Under the pieces are notes generated by a model. The model was given only the letters and a program-made list of their open reading frames with translations. It was not told the origin of the DNA and did not search any database. Both the position numbers and the translations under genes were made by a program. Source: Streptomyces sp. NRRL S-340 (GTDB taxonomy: Bacteria > Actinomycetota > Actinomycetes > Streptomycetales > Streptomycetaceae). Taken from it: 64,000 nucleotides of DNA. The first letter of the stretch is position 1. Each line of letters starts with the position of its first letter. This document shows, in pieces, positions 32,025 to 39,862 of this stretch. Location: the NCBI RefSeq assembly GCF_000720185.1, contig NZ_JOIY01000012.1:62001-126000 (forward strand). Reading direction: 5' to 3'.

Positions 32025-32105
32025 GTGAGCGAGGCAGGCGGGACGCGCCGTTCGGGTCGGTTCCGGACGGGGCCCGTCCGCCGCGACAGCGGAAAGAGGA
32101 CGTGA
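32025..32105 (+). CDS. Possible 26-aa leader peptide coupled to the hydrolase gene
   Basis: A GTG at 32025, seven bases after a TAGCGT (-10-like, 32012-32017), opens a 26-codon frame rich in Arg and Gly. Its TGA at 32103 overlaps the GTG start of the downstream hydrolase (GTGA). The layout would suit a leaderless leader peptide that couples translation. No -35 box is evident, and such a short frame can occur by chance. Confidence 0.3.
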   Translation: MSEAGGTRRSGRFRTGPVRRDSGKRT

Positions 32106-32917
32106 AGGTGTCGAATACTACAAGGACGGTGACCGTGGCGGGCGGCTCCCTGCGGGTGCGGACCGGGGGCGGCGGCAGTGCGGTCGCGCTGGTGTTCACG
32201 CACTACTGGGGCGGCTCGGCGGGCACCTGGGACGAGGTGGTGCGGCGCCTGCCGCGGGAGCAGACGACGGTCCGCTTCGACCAGCGCGGCTGGGGCACGT
32301 CGCGTGCGCTGCCGGGCCCGTACCACCTCGACCGGCTCGCCGACGACCTGATCCGGGTGGCCGGGGAATGCGTCGCAGGTCCCTTCGTCCTCGTCGGTCA
32401 CTCGATGGGCGGGAAGGTCGCTCAACTGGCTGCCGCACGGCGGCCGTCGGGGCTGGCCGGTCTGGTGCTGGTGGCGCCCGCTCCCCCGTCGCCGGCCGCC
32501 GCCGTGACGGAGGAGTACCGGCAGGGCCTGTCCCACGCCTACGACTCACCGGAGTCCGTCGGCCACGCCCTGGACCACGTCCTGACCTCGGTCACGCTCC
32601 CGCAGGACACACGGGACGCGGTCGTACGGGACAGTCTCGCCGCCCCGGACGACGCCCGCACGGAGTGGCCGCTGCGCGGGATCGCGCAGGACATCACCGC
32701 TCAGGCGCGGGACATCGAGGTTCCCGTGGCGGTGCTGGCCGGAGAGCACGACGCGGTGGAGCCGCCCAGCGTGCTGCGCGAGTGTCTGCTGCCCTTCGTG
32801 CCGCACGCGAGCATGACCGTCGTCCCGGGCGCCGGGCACCTGCTGCCGCTGGAGGCTCCCGGGGCGGTCGCGGACGCGGTGCGCCGCTTCGTGGCGGCCG
32901 TCCCCGTCCGGACCTGA
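32102..32917 (+). CDS. Alpha/beta hydrolase
   Basis: 271 aa, cytoplasmic. The fold is clear: VFTHYWGGSAGTW with the HxxGG oxyanion segment, RFDQRGWGTS, the nucleophile elbow LVGHSMGGKV (Ser about 98), an acid in VAVLAGEHDAVEPP and the catalytic His in VPGAGHLLPLE. It resembles hydrolases of the haloperoxidase / esterase group. The substrate is unknown. The GTG at 32102 follows GAAAGAGG. It faces an AraC-type regulator, suggesting inducible expression. A strong hairpin (32992-33022) ends the transcript. Confidence 0.87.
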   Translation: MKVSNTTRTVTVAGGSLRVRTGGGGSAVALVFTHYWGGSAGTWDEVVRRLPREQTTVRFDQRGWGTSRALPGPYHLDRLADDLIRVAGECVAGPFVLVGHSMGGKVAQLAAARRPSGLAGLVLVAPAPPSPAAAVTEEYRQGLSHAYDSPESVGHALDHVLTSVTLPQDTRDAVVRDSLAAPDDARTEWPLRGIAQDITAQARDIEVPVAVLAGEHDAVEPPSVLRECLLPFVPHASMTVVPGAGHLLPLEAPGAVADAVRRFVAAVPVRT

Positions 32918-32991
32918 GCCGCGCGTGGCGCGTGCGGCGGGCGGTCGGTGCCGCCGGGCGGGACGGGCCCGGGGCCGCCTGGGGGCGGGCT

Positions 32992-33022
32992 CGCCGCGGG
33001 GCCGGAGGGCGGCCCCGCGGCG
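32992..33022. terminator. Bidirectional hairpin terminator
   Basis: CGCCGCGGGGCC (32992-33003) and GGCCCCGCGGCG (33011-33022) are perfectly complementary over 12 bp with a 7-nt loop, between the convergent hydrolase (ends 32917) and SRPBCC (ends 33042) genes. Confidence 0.7.
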
Positions 33023-33041
33023 GCCGGTCCCGGCGGGTGCT

Positions 33042-33497
33042 TCAGCCGGCCGTGCCGTGGTCGGCGGCCGTGCCTGCGTAGGCCGCCAGGCCTTCGGCCA
33101 TCCGCCGCATGTAGCGGGTCAGGTACCACTCCCAGAGCCGCCCGGTGCCGGGCAGCTTCGGCTCGAAGTCGGCGGCCCAGGTGATGTCGGTTCCGCCGTG
33201 CGGTGCCTCGGCGAGTTCGACGGAGCCCCGGTAGGACCGGAACGGCCCGCCCTCGTTCTCGTAGACGAACCGGCGGTCGGTGACCAGCTCGGTGACGCGT
33301 TCGCGGGAGACGGCCCGGCCGGTGCGGAAGATACGGGTGTCGCCGACGTCCTGGCGCTCGGCGGGGTCGCCGCCGCCCTCGATCTCGACCGAGTCGATCG
33401 GTGACCAGGCGGGCCAGGTCACCCCGAGGAGGAGCAGGGTGTAGACGGTCTCGGGCTTCGCCTGCGAGCGCGCGGTGACGCGGTAGTGGTACGGCAT
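33042..33497 (-). CDS. SRPBCC family protein
   Basis: 151 aa. A single START-like domain: YHYRVTARSQAKPETVYTLLL at the N-terminus, TWPAWSPIDSVEIEG, then a beta sheet with FVYENEGGPFRSYRGSVEL and a C-terminal helix (LWEWYLTRYMRRMAEGL). It is probably a ligand-binding protein of the polyketide cyclase 2 type; no enzyme motif is seen. TAGCGT lies exactly six bases before the ATG, predicting a leaderless mRNA. A palindrome at 33530-33551 sits just upstream of the promoter. Confidence 0.83.
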   Translation of the reverse strand: MPYHYRVTARSQAKPETVYTLLLLGVTWPAWSPIDSVEIEGGGDPAERQDVGDTRIFRTGRAVSRERVTELVTDRRFVYENEGGPFRSYRGSVELAEAPHGGTDITWAADFEPKLPGTGRLWEWYLTRYMRRMAEGLAAYAGTAADHGTAG

Positions 33498-33503
33498 CCC
33501 GTC

Positions 33504-33509
33504 ACGCTA
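33504..33509 (-). promoter_or_regulatory. -10 box for a leaderless transcript of the SRPBCC gene
   Basis: TAGCGT on the minus strand, then six bases, then the ATG at 33497, which would put the transcription start on or next to the A of the start codon. There is no ribosome-binding site between them. Confidence 0.5.
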
Positions 33510-33529
33510 GTGCGGGCACGGCGGCGGGG

Positions 33530-33551
33530 GGATGCGCGGAATTGCGCATCC
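33530..33551. promoter_or_regulatory. Palindrome upstream of the SRPBCC gene
   Basis: GGATGCGC (33530-33537) and GCGCATCC (33544-33551) form a perfect 8-bp inverted repeat around a 6-nt spacer, at about the -35 region of the leaderless promoter. It could be a repressor or activator site; no regulator is adjacent. Confidence 0.45.
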
Positions 33552-33874
33552 GCCGACTCGGTCTTGCGGTGCGCCGGCCCCCGCCCCGGCCCGCCCCGCC
33601 CGACGGAGCCCGGGCCCCTCTCACCGGCCCCGGATCGGCCTCGCCGGATCCGGCCTTTCTGCCCGCCCCGGATCCGCCTCCCTGCCGCCACCGGTCCGCC
33701 GGCGACGGCACGGCACCTCTGCCGTCGGTGCGCGACCGCTGTCGTCGCTGCGCGACCGCTTGTGCCGGCACGGAACCCGGGCACGGCCGCCTCGGCCGCC
33801 GGGAGCGGACGTGCGGTACGCACCCGCCGACGTCCCCCGCGCCGGGTCTCCACGCCGGGCCGGGGCGCGGTCCC
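33552..33874. other. Gene-free interval before the pxp genes
   Basis: About 320 nt of C-rich sequence (CCGGCC/CCGCCC runs) in which I recognise no gene, promoter or stable hairpin. The open frames here encode only Pro/Arg/Ala-rich strings. Confidence 0.5.
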
Positions 33875-34732
33875 TCACCCCGGCGTGAACCGCACCGGTG
33901 TCCCCGCAGGGGCCTGGGCGGCCGATGCCAGGCCCGGTTCCGCGACGACCCCGATCACCGGGTAGCCGCCGGTCGTCGGATGGTCGTTCAGGAAGACGAC
34001 CGGGCGTCCGTCCGGAGGGACCTGCACCGCGCCGAGCACCATGCCCTCGCTGGGCAGTTCACCGGGCCTCGCCCGTTCCAGCGGGGGCCCCTCGGTGCGC
34101 AGACCGACGCGGTTGCTGTGCGGGGAGACGCGGTACGTCGCCGAGAAGAGGGTGCGCAGCGCGGCGGCGGTGAACCAGTCGGCGCGGGGCCCCGGGCGCA
34201 GGGGCAGGACGAGTTCGCCGGGCGGGGCCGGCCAGGGTGCGGCGCCGGGCAGCGCCGTCCGCCCGGCGGGGGCGCCCAGGGGGAGGACGTCTCCCGCGCG
34301 CAGGGGCTCCGGGCCGAGCCCGGAGAGCAGGTCGGTCGAGCGGCTGCCGAGGACCGGTGCGACGGCGACACCGCCGGCGACGGCCACGTACGAGCGCAGT
34401 CCCGCCGTCACGGTTCCGGCGTCGAGGACCGCGCCCGCGGGCACGTGCACCGGCGTGCCCCAGGCGGCCGGGCGGCCGTCGACCGTCACGGGGCAGGGCG
34501 CGCCGCCGACCACGACGGTGACGGCCCGGCCGGGGCGCAGGGCGCAGCCGGTCACCGTGGTCTCCAGGGCGGCGGCGTCGGGGTCGTTGCCGAGCAGGCG
34601 GTTGGCGAGGCGCAGGGCGGGCGCGTCCAGCGCCCCGGAGCGCGGGACGCCCAGGTGGGCGTGGCCGGGCCGGCCCGCGTCCTGGACCGTGGTGAGGGCG
34701 CCGGGGCGTACGACGGTGATCTCGGGACTCAT
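33875..34732 (-). CDS. pxpC: 5-oxoprolinase subunit C (biotin-dependent carboxyltransferase-like)
   Basis: 285 aa. PxpC (formerly YbgK/KipA) works with PxpA and PxpB to open 5-oxoproline to glutamate with ATP. Family marks are VVRPGALTTVQDAGRPGHAHLGVPRSGALD at the N-terminus, ANRLLGNDPDAAALETT, GRSTDLL-like GSRSTDLLSGLG, SNRVGLRTEGPPL and the C-terminal EGMVLGAVQVPPDGRPVVFLNDHPTTGGYPVIG. The ATG overlaps the stop of pxpB (ATGA at 34732-34729). It is the last gene of the minus-strand pxpABC operon. Confidence 0.93.
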   Translation of the reverse strand: MSPEITVVRPGALTTVQDAGRPGHAHLGVPRSGALDAPALRLANRLLGNDPDAAALETTVTGCALRPGRAVTVVVGGAPCPVTVDGRPAAWGTPVHVPAGAVLDAGTVTAGLRSYVAVAGGVAVAPVLGSRSTDLLSGLGPEPLRAGDVLPLGAPAGRTALPGAAPWPAPPGELVLPLRPGPRADWFTAAALRTLFSATYRVSPHSNRVGLRTEGPPLERARPGELPSEGMVLGAVQVPPDGRPVVFLNDHPTTGGYPVIGVVAEPGLASAAQAPAGTPVRFTPG

Positions 34733-35376
34733 GCCGTCTCGTCCTCGGCGACGAACCGCACCCGGGTGCCGGGTGTGAGGAGCGCCGGTTCGTCCCGGGT
34801 GAGGTCCCACAGCCGGCCGGGGTCGGCCATCGTGCCGATCAGCTGCCAGCCGCCGGGGGTGGCGCGCGGGTACACGGCGGTGTAAGGACCCGCGAGGCCG
34901 ACCGCACCGGCCGGTACCCGGGTGCGGGGGGTGTCGCGGCGCGGCACGTGCAGGGGTCCGGGCAGCCCGGTGAGGTAGCCGAACCCGGGCGCGAATCCGC
35001 AGAAGGCGACGCGGTAGGTGTACGAGGAGTGCCGGGCGGCCACCTCCTGGGGGCGGATCCCCCACAGGGCGGCCACGTCGGCCAGGTCCGGACCGTCGTA
35101 GCGGACGGGTATCTCGGCCACTCCCCCGGTCCCGGCGGCCCGCGCGGGGACGTCCCAGCGGGCGAGGCGGCGGGCCAGCGCCGCGGGGTCGGACACGCCG
35201 TCCAGGAGGACGGTCCGCGCGCCGGGCACGATCTCCTCGACCGGCGGCAGGGTTCCGGCCGCGCGGCGGCGCAGGAGTTCGGCGTGGAAGGCGGCGGTGC
35301 GCTCGGCGTCGGGCAGGTCGACGAGCAGGGCGTGCCGGCCGGCGGTGCGTACGGTCAGGGGCCGCTCGCCGGTCAT
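34729..35376 (-). CDS. pxpB: 5-oxoprolinase subunit B (allophanate hydrolase subunit 1 family)
   Basis: 215 aa. The protein matches PxpB/KipI: HALLVDLPDAERTAAFH at the N-terminus, a VLLDGV strand, VRYDGPDLADVAALWGI, and the conserved SYTYRVAFCGFAPGFGYLTGLP followed by PRRDTPRTRVPAGAVGLAGPYTAVYP. Together with PxpC it forms the ATP-dependent part of 5-oxoprolinase. The ATG at 35376 overlaps the end of pxpA (stop at 35373), and the stop overlaps pxpC, so the three subunits are translationally coupled, as expected for a stoichiometric complex. Confidence 0.93.
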   Translation of the reverse strand: MTGERPLTVRTAGRHALLVDLPDAERTAAFHAELLRRRAAGTLPPVEEIVPGARTVLLDGVSDPAALARRLARWDVPARAAGTGGVAEIPVRYDGPDLADVAALWGIRPQEVAARHSSYTYRVAFCGFAPGFGYLTGLPGPLHVPRRDTPRTRVPAGAVGLAGPYTAVYPRATPGGWQLIGTMADPGRLWDLTRDEPALLTPGTRVRFVAEDETA

Positions 35377-36125
35377 GCGAAGGCCCCGACCTCGACGCCC
35401 GCGCTCTCCAGCGCTGCGCGGACCCGGGCCGCGATGAGGGCGGCGCCCGGGGTGTCGCCGTGCACGCACAGGGAGCGGGCGGCGACCGTGACGGTGGTGC
35501 CGTCCACGGCCCGGACGGCGCCGTCCACCGCGAAGGCGACCGCGCGGCGCACCACGGTGTCCTCGTCGGTGACGACGGCGTTCTCCCGGCGGCGCGGTAC
35601 GAGGGTGCCCTCGGGGGTGTAGGCGCGGTCGGCGAAGGCCTCGGGCACGGGGGTGAGACCCGCCTCCGCCGCCGCGGCGAGCAGGCGCGAGCCGGGCAGG
35701 CCGAGCACGGGCAGGCCGCCGCCCGCGAGGGTCACCCCGGCCACGACGGCGGCGGCCTGTTCCGCATCGTGGACGGTACGGTTGTAGAGCGCGCCGTGCG
35801 GTTTGACGTAGGCCACGTCGGCGCCCGCCGCCTGGGCGAAGACGCGCAGCGCCCCGATCTGGTACGCCGTCTCGGCCGCCAGTTCCTCGCCGGGCACGTC
35901 CATGGCGCGCCGTCCGAACCCGGCCAGGTCACGGTAGGAGACCTGGGCCCCGATCCGTACGCCGCGCTCGGCGGCGAGGTCGCAGACGCGGCGCATCACC
36001 GAGGGGTCGCCGGCGTGGAATCCGCAGGCGACGTTGGCGCTGGTGACGACCGACAGGAGGGCGTCGTCGTCGGTGAGGGTCCAGCGTCCGAAGCCTTCAC
36101 CGAGGTCCGCGTTGAGATCGATCAC
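35373..36125 (-). CDS. pxpA: 5-oxoprolinase subunit A (LamB/YcsF family)
   Basis: 250 aa. Diagnostic LamB/YcsF segments are IDLNADLGEGFGRW at the very start, VTSANVACGFHAGDP, GAQVSYRDLAGFGRRAM, and VKPHGALYNRTVHD; the C-terminus has LCVHGDTPGA. PxpA supplies the amidohydrolase-like part of the three-subunit 5-oxoprolinase. The start is the GTG at 36125; no proper ribosome site exists, but TACTTT stands exactly six bases before it, so a leaderless mRNA is predicted. A TTG 12 codons upstream is unlikely because it lies in the promoter. The operator in the -35/-10 spacer suggests repression. Confidence 0.93.
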   Translation of the reverse strand: MIDLNADLGEGFGRWTLTDDDALLSVVTSANVACGFHAGDPSVMRRVCDLAAERGVRIGAQVSYRDLAGFGRRAMDVPGEELAAETAYQIGALRVFAQAAGADVAYVKPHGALYNRTVHDAEQAAAVVAGVTLAGGGLPVLGLPGSRLLAAAAEAGLTPVPEAFADRAYTPEGTLVPRRRENAVVTDEDTVVRRAVAFAVDGAVRAVDGTTVTVAARSLCVHGDTPGAALIAARVRAALESAGVEVGAFA

Positions 36126-36131
36126 GCCTCG

Positions 36132-36165
36132 AAAGTAGACGATTGTTGAACGATCCGACAAGGGG
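36132..36165 (-). promoter_or_regulatory. pxpABC promoter with operator (inverted copy 1)
   Basis: On the minus strand TTGTCG (36161-36156), an 18-nt spacer and TACTTT (36137-36132) form the promoter. Inside the spacer GATTGTT-G-AACGATC (36141-36155) is a near-perfect palindrome. The 26-bp block 36140-36165 is repeated inverted at 36201-36226 with three mismatches. Confidence 0.7.
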
Positions 36166-36200
36166 TGCCGTGGTCGCCGGGAGGCGGCGACGTGAATTCA

Positions 36201-36234
36201 CCCCTTGTTCGATCGTTCAACGATCGCCTAGGGT
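36201..36234 (+). promoter_or_regulatory. DUF969-DUF979-pcp promoter with operator (inverted copy 2)
   Basis: TTGTTC (36205-36210), an 18-nt spacer and TAGGGT (36229-36234) form a promoter whose spacer holds the perfect palindrome CGATCGTTCAACGATCG (36210-36226). The symmetry with the pxp promoter means one regulator, of GntR/FadR-like or similar dimeric type by site layout, probably controls both sides. Confidence 0.7.
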
Positions 36235-36313
36235 CCGTGCATCCCCCTGGAACCGGAAGCCCGGCTCCGCCCCCGCGGGGCGCCCTGTCCCCAACGCCTG
36301 AAGAAGGCCGCGC

Positions 36314-37033
36314 ATGATCGTTCTCCTCGGTGTGGTCGTGGTGATCCTCGGATTCGTCACACGCCGCAATCCCGTCCTGGTCGTGGGCGTCGCCGGGATC
36401 GTCACCGGACTGCTCGGCAGGATGAACCCGCTGGAGGTCCTCGCGGCCTTCGGCCGGTCCTTCGCCGACAGCCGCTCGGTCACCGTCTTCGCCATCGTGC
36501 TCCCCGTGATCGGCCTCCTGGAGCGCTACGGCCTGCGTGAGCAGGCCCGCAACCTCATAGGCCGTCTCGGCAGTCTCAGTGCCGGCCGCTTCCTCACCGT
36601 CTACCTGCTGGTCCGGCAGGTCACGGCGGCCTTCGGCCTCAACAGCATCGGCGGTCCCGCGCAGACCGTGCGGCCGCTCGTCGCGCCCATGGCCGAGGCG
36701 GCGGCCGAACGGACCACGGGCGCGGCGCTGCCCGAGCGCCTGCGCGAGAAGGTGCGCTCCTACGCGGCCTCGGCGGACACCGTGGGTGTCTTCTTCGGCG
36801 AGGACTGCTTCATCGCGATCGGCTCGATCCTCCTGATCACCGGTTTCGTGAACTCGACGTACCACCAGGAACTCGAACCGACCCAGCTGGCGCTGTGGGC
36901 GATCCCGCTCGCCGTCTGCGCCTTCCTCATCCACGGCGCCCGTCTGCTGCTCCTGGACCGGCAACTGGAGCGCGAGATGGCGCTCGCCGCCGCGGAGCAC
37001 GACCTGCCGCTGCCGAAGGGAACCGCCAAGTGA
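36314..37033 (+). CDS. DUF969 membrane protein, probable pyroglutamate permease subunit
   Basis: 239 aa. About six hydrophobic segments match DUF969 (PF06149): VLLGVVVVILGFVTRRNPVLVV at the N-terminus, the conserved RQVTAAFGLNSIGGPAQTVRPLVAPMAEAAAE, and ADTVGVFFGEDCFIAIGSILL. DUF969 genes are regularly followed by DUF979 and pcp in bacteria, which suggests a two-part transporter for pyroglutamate or pyroglutamyl peptides. That role is inferred from context, not established here. The end overlaps the DUF979 start (GTGA at 37030). Confidence 0.85.
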   Translation: MIVLLGVVVVILGFVTRRNPVLVVGVAGIVTGLLGRMNPLEVLAAFGRSFADSRSVTVFAIVLPVIGLLERYGLREQARNLIGRLGSLSAGRFLTVYLLVRQVTAAFGLNSIGGPAQTVRPLVAPMAEAAAERTTGAALPERLREKVRSYAASADTVGVFFGEDCFIAIGSILLITGFVNSTYHQELEPTQLALWAIPLAVCAFLIHGARLLLLDRQLEREMALAAAEHDLPLPKGTAK

Positions 37034-38004
37034 TCAAGGTCGAATGGCTCTACTGGCTGGTGGGCCTCGTCTTCGTCGTCATGGCCGTGCAGATGGCGGC
37101 CGACCGCAGCAACCCGAAGCGGTGGACGTCCGCGGCGTTCTGGGGGCTGCTCGGCCTCACCTTCCCCTACGGCACCGGCGTCGCCAACGGTGAGGCGCAG
37201 GGCGGCGGCTGGACCCTGCCCGCCGAACCGCTCGGCGTGGCGGTCCTCGTGCTGATCGTGCTCGCCGGGTTCAACTTCCTCGGCAAGGGCGTCCCGGTGA
37301 CCACCACCGCCGAGCAGCGCGAGGCCTCCGCCGCCCGGCTGGGCAGCCGGATCTTCGTCCCGGCCCTGACCATCCCGCTGGTCGCGATCGTGTGCGCCTC
37401 CGTGCTCGACGACTCCGGGCTGTTCGAGACGGGCAAGGCCACGCTGATCGGGCTCGGCGTCGGATGCGTCGTCGCCCTCGTCGTCGGCATGCTCGTCACG
37501 GGTGAGAAGAAGCTCTCCGTGCCGCTGCACTCCGGCCGCTCCATGCTGGAGGCGATGGGCTCCGCGCTGCTGCTGCCCCAGCTCCTCGCCGTCCTCGGGT
37601 CGATCTTCGCGCTCGCCGGGGTCGGCACCCAGGTCGGCAAGATCGTCGACGACGTGCTGCCGGACAACTCGAAGTACCTCGCGGTGATCGCGTACTGCGT
37701 CGGCATGTTCCTGTTCACGGTGATCATGGGCAACGCGTTCGCCGCCTTCCCCGTGATGACCGCGGCGATCGGCTGGCCCGTCCTGATCGAGCAGATGCAC
37801 GGCAACGAGGCCGCCGTCCTCGCCATCGGCATGCTGGCCGGTTTCGCCGGCACGCTGTGCACGCCGATGGCCGCCAACTTCAACATCGTCCCGGCCACCC
37901 TGCTCGAACTGAAGGACCAGTACGGGCCGATCAAGGCGCAGATCCCGACGGCACTGCCGCTCCTGGTCTGCTGCACCGTGATCATGGCGGTCTTCGCCTT
38001 CTGA
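37030..38004 (+). CDS. DUF979 membrane protein, probable pyroglutamate permease subunit
   Basis: 324 aa, about nine transmembrane helices, matching DUF979 (PF06166): EWLYWLVGLVFVVMAVQMA, FNFLGKGVPV, LPQLLAVLGSIFALAGVG, and the conserved TVIMGNAFAAFPVMTAAIGWPVLI and AGTLCTPMAANFNIVPATLLEL. The GTG start overlaps the DUF969 stop, so the two membrane proteins are made together. It precedes pcp and faces the pxp operon across a shared operator region, which strongly links it to 5-oxoproline metabolism. Confidence 0.86.
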   Translation: MIKVEWLYWLVGLVFVVMAVQMAADRSNPKRWTSAAFWGLLGLTFPYGTGVANGEAQGGGWTLPAEPLGVAVLVLIVLAGFNFLGKGVPVTTTAEQREASAARLGSRIFVPALTIPLVAIVCASVLDDSGLFETGKATLIGLGVGCVVALVVGMLVTGEKKLSVPLHSGRSMLEAMGSALLLPQLLAVLGSIFALAGVGTQVGKIVDDVLPDNSKYLAVIAYCVGMFLFTVIMGNAFAAFPVMTAAIGWPVLIEQMHGNEAAVLAIGMLAGFAGTLCTPMAANFNIVPATLLELKDQYGPIKAQIPTALPLLVCCTVIMAVFAF

Positions 38005-38081
38005 GCCGCCCGGCCGGCACCGCGCCCGCCGGCCCGCCCGTGTCCCGTCCGTCCCACCGCCGTCCCCGTGAAGGAAGTCCC

Positions 38082-38732
38082 ATGACCCGTGTGCTCGTCA
38101 CCGGCTTCGCCCCCTTCGGCGGCGAGACAGTGAACCCCTCCTGGCAGGCGGCCTCCCTCCTGGCCGCCGAGCCGCCCGCCGGGCTCACGGTCACCGCCGC
38201 CGAACTCCCCTGCGTCTTCGCCACCTCCCTCGGCGCGCTGCGGGACGCCGTCCGCGCCTGCGCCCCCGACCTGGTCCTCTGTCTGGGCCAGGCGGGCGGC
38301 CGTCCCGGTGTCACCGTCGAACGCGTCGGCATCAACCTCGACGACGCCCGCATCCCCGACAACGACGGCGCGCAGCCGGTGGACGAACCGGTCGTGCCCG
38401 GCGGCCCCGCCGCCTACTTCTCCTCGCTGCCCGTCAAGGCCTGCGTCGCCGCCGTGCGCGCGGCCGGGGTCCCGGCCGCCGTGTCCCACACCGCCGGGAC
38501 CTTCGTCTGCAACCATGTCGCCTACGGCCTCGGCCACCTGATCGCCACCGAGTTCCCGCACGTCCGCGGCGGTTTCGTGCACGTGCCCTGGGCGCCGGAG
38601 CAGGTCACCGACGGCACCGCCCCGGCCCTGGAGCCCGCCACCGTCGCCCGCGGACTGCGCGCCCTGCTGGTCGCCGCCGCCACCACCCCGGCGGGCCAGG
38701 ACCTGAAGACCGCCGAGGGGACCACCCACTGA
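38082..38732 (+). CDS. pcp: Pyroglutamyl-peptidase I
   Basis: 216 aa, full length. Pcp removes N-terminal pyroglutamate from peptides. The cysteine-peptidase C15 triad is present: Glu80 in RPGVTVERVGINLDDARIPDN, Cys143 in AGTFVCNHVAYG and His167 in GGFVHVPWAPEQ. The N-terminal VLVTGFAPFGGETVNPS is the family signature. An AAGGAAG site precedes the ATG. Placed after the DUF969-DUF979 pair and opposite pxpABC, it would supply the 5-oxoproline consumed by the oxoprolinase. It lacks a signal peptide, so the peptides must be taken up first. Confidence 0.95.
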   Translation: MTRVLVTGFAPFGGETVNPSWQAASLLAAEPPAGLTVTAAELPCVFATSLGALRDAVRACAPDLVLCLGQAGGRPGVTVERVGINLDDARIPDNDGAQPVDEPVVPGGPAAYFSSLPVKACVAAVRAAGVPAAVSHTAGTFVCNHVAYGLGHLIATEFPHVRGGFVHVPWAPEQVTDGTAPALEPATVARGLRALLVAAATTPAGQDLKTAEGTTH

Positions 38733-39751
38733 TGCCGCTCACCTCCTACGCGGCGCCCTTCGCCCGGCTCGCCCTCGCCAACATCACCCGCGAATACCCC
38801 AACTTCCCCGCCCACCTGGTCACCTCGGCCGGACAGGACGTGCGGCCCAGCACCCTCCACCCGGCCTTCTACGGCGCCTACGACTGGCACTCCTCGGTGC
38901 ACATGCATTGGCTGCTCGTGCGCATGCTGCGCCGCCACGGCGCGACGCCCGCGCTCGCCGGGACGGCGCCGTTCACCGAGGTGCTGGACCGGCACCTCAC
39001 CCCGGACGCGCTCGCCGTCGAAGCCGCCTACCTCCTGGAGCGGCCTTCCTTCGAGCGGCCCTACGGCTGGGCGTGGCTGGTCGCGCTCGCCGCCGAGTGC
39101 CGGGCGTACGGGGGCGCCGCCGGCGCACGCTGGAGCGAGGCGCTGGCACCGGCCGTCGCCGCCGTCGACCGGCTGCTGGCCGACTGGCTGCCGAAGGCCA
39201 CCTATCCGGTGCGCCACGGCAACCACCCCAACAGCGCCTTCAGCCTCGGCCTCCTCCTGGACGCCGGGGAACTGTCCGCCACGACCACCGAGGCCGTGCG
39301 CGAACGCCTGCTGGCCTGGTTCGCCGACGACCACGACGCTCCCGCCCACTGGGAGCCCTCGGGCCAGGACTTCCTGTCGCCCGCGCTGAGCGAGGCCGAC
39401 GCGATGCGCCGGGTGCTCGACGGGGAGCGGTTCGCGCAGTGGCTCGACCGTTTCCTGCCCGCGCTGCGCTCCGGCGCGCCCTGCCCGCTCCTGGACGTGC
39501 CCGTCGTCTCCGACCACGCCGATCCGCAGATCGGTCACCTGCTGGGCCTCGCCCTGAGCAGGGCCGCCGCGCTGCGGTCGATCGCCGGGGCGCTGCCGGC
39601 CGGCCCGGTCCGCGGCCGCCTGGCCGAGGCGGCCGACGCGCACCTCGCCGCGGGCCTGCCCGCCGTGGAACGCGGCGACTTCACCACCGACCACTGGCTG
39701 GCCACCTTCGCCGTGCTGGCGCTCGACGTGCCGGACCCCGGCGAGGCCTGA
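38732..39751 (+). CDS. DUF2891 family protein
   Basis: 339 aa, all-helical, no signal peptide. DUF2891 signatures are ALANITREYPNFPAHLV, HPAFYGAYDWHSSVHMHWLLVRMLRR, RPYGWAWLVALAAECR, and VRHGNHPNSAFSLGLLLD. The many conserved His, Trp and Tyr residues suggest an alpha/alpha toroid enzyme, as in glycosidases or epimerases, but no reaction is known. The ATG overlaps the pcp stop (TGATG), so it belongs to the pyroglutamate operon, a setting that may help to find its function. It ends 35 nt before a TPP riboswitch. Confidence 0.83.
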   Translation: MPLTSYAAPFARLALANITREYPNFPAHLVTSAGQDVRPSTLHPAFYGAYDWHSSVHMHWLLVRMLRRHGATPALAGTAPFTEVLDRHLTPDALAVEAAYLLERPSFERPYGWAWLVALAAECRAYGGAAGARWSEALAPAVAAVDRLLADWLPKATYPVRHGNHPNSAFSLGLLLDAGELSATTTEAVRERLLAWFADDHDAPAHWEPSGQDFLSPALSEADAMRRVLDGERFAQWLDRFLPALRSGAPCPLLDVPVVSDHADPQIGHLLGLALSRAAALRSIAGALPAGPVRGRLAEAADAHLAAGLPAVERGDFTTDHWLATFAVLALDVPDPGEA

Positions 39752-39785
39752 CGGCGGGCCGGGCTATCCTGGCGGCCGTACCTGG

Positions 39786-39858
39786 ACACGGGGTGCCCCC
39801 GCAGGGGGCTGAGATCACACCCGTCGAACCTGAACCAGTTAGGACTGGCGGAGGGATG
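39786..39858 (+). promoter_or_regulatory. TPP (thiamine pyrophosphate) riboswitch
   Basis: All conserved blocks of the TPP aptamer are present in order: GGGGTGC (39790-39796), CTGAGA (39809-39814), GAACCTGA (39826-39833) and the 3' CGGAGGGA (39849-39856). The last block contains the ribosome-binding site of the permease gene (ATG at 39863), so ligand binding would block translation. A TATCCT at 39765-39770 may be the -10 box. Confidence 0.95.
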
Positions 39859-39862
39859 TCAC

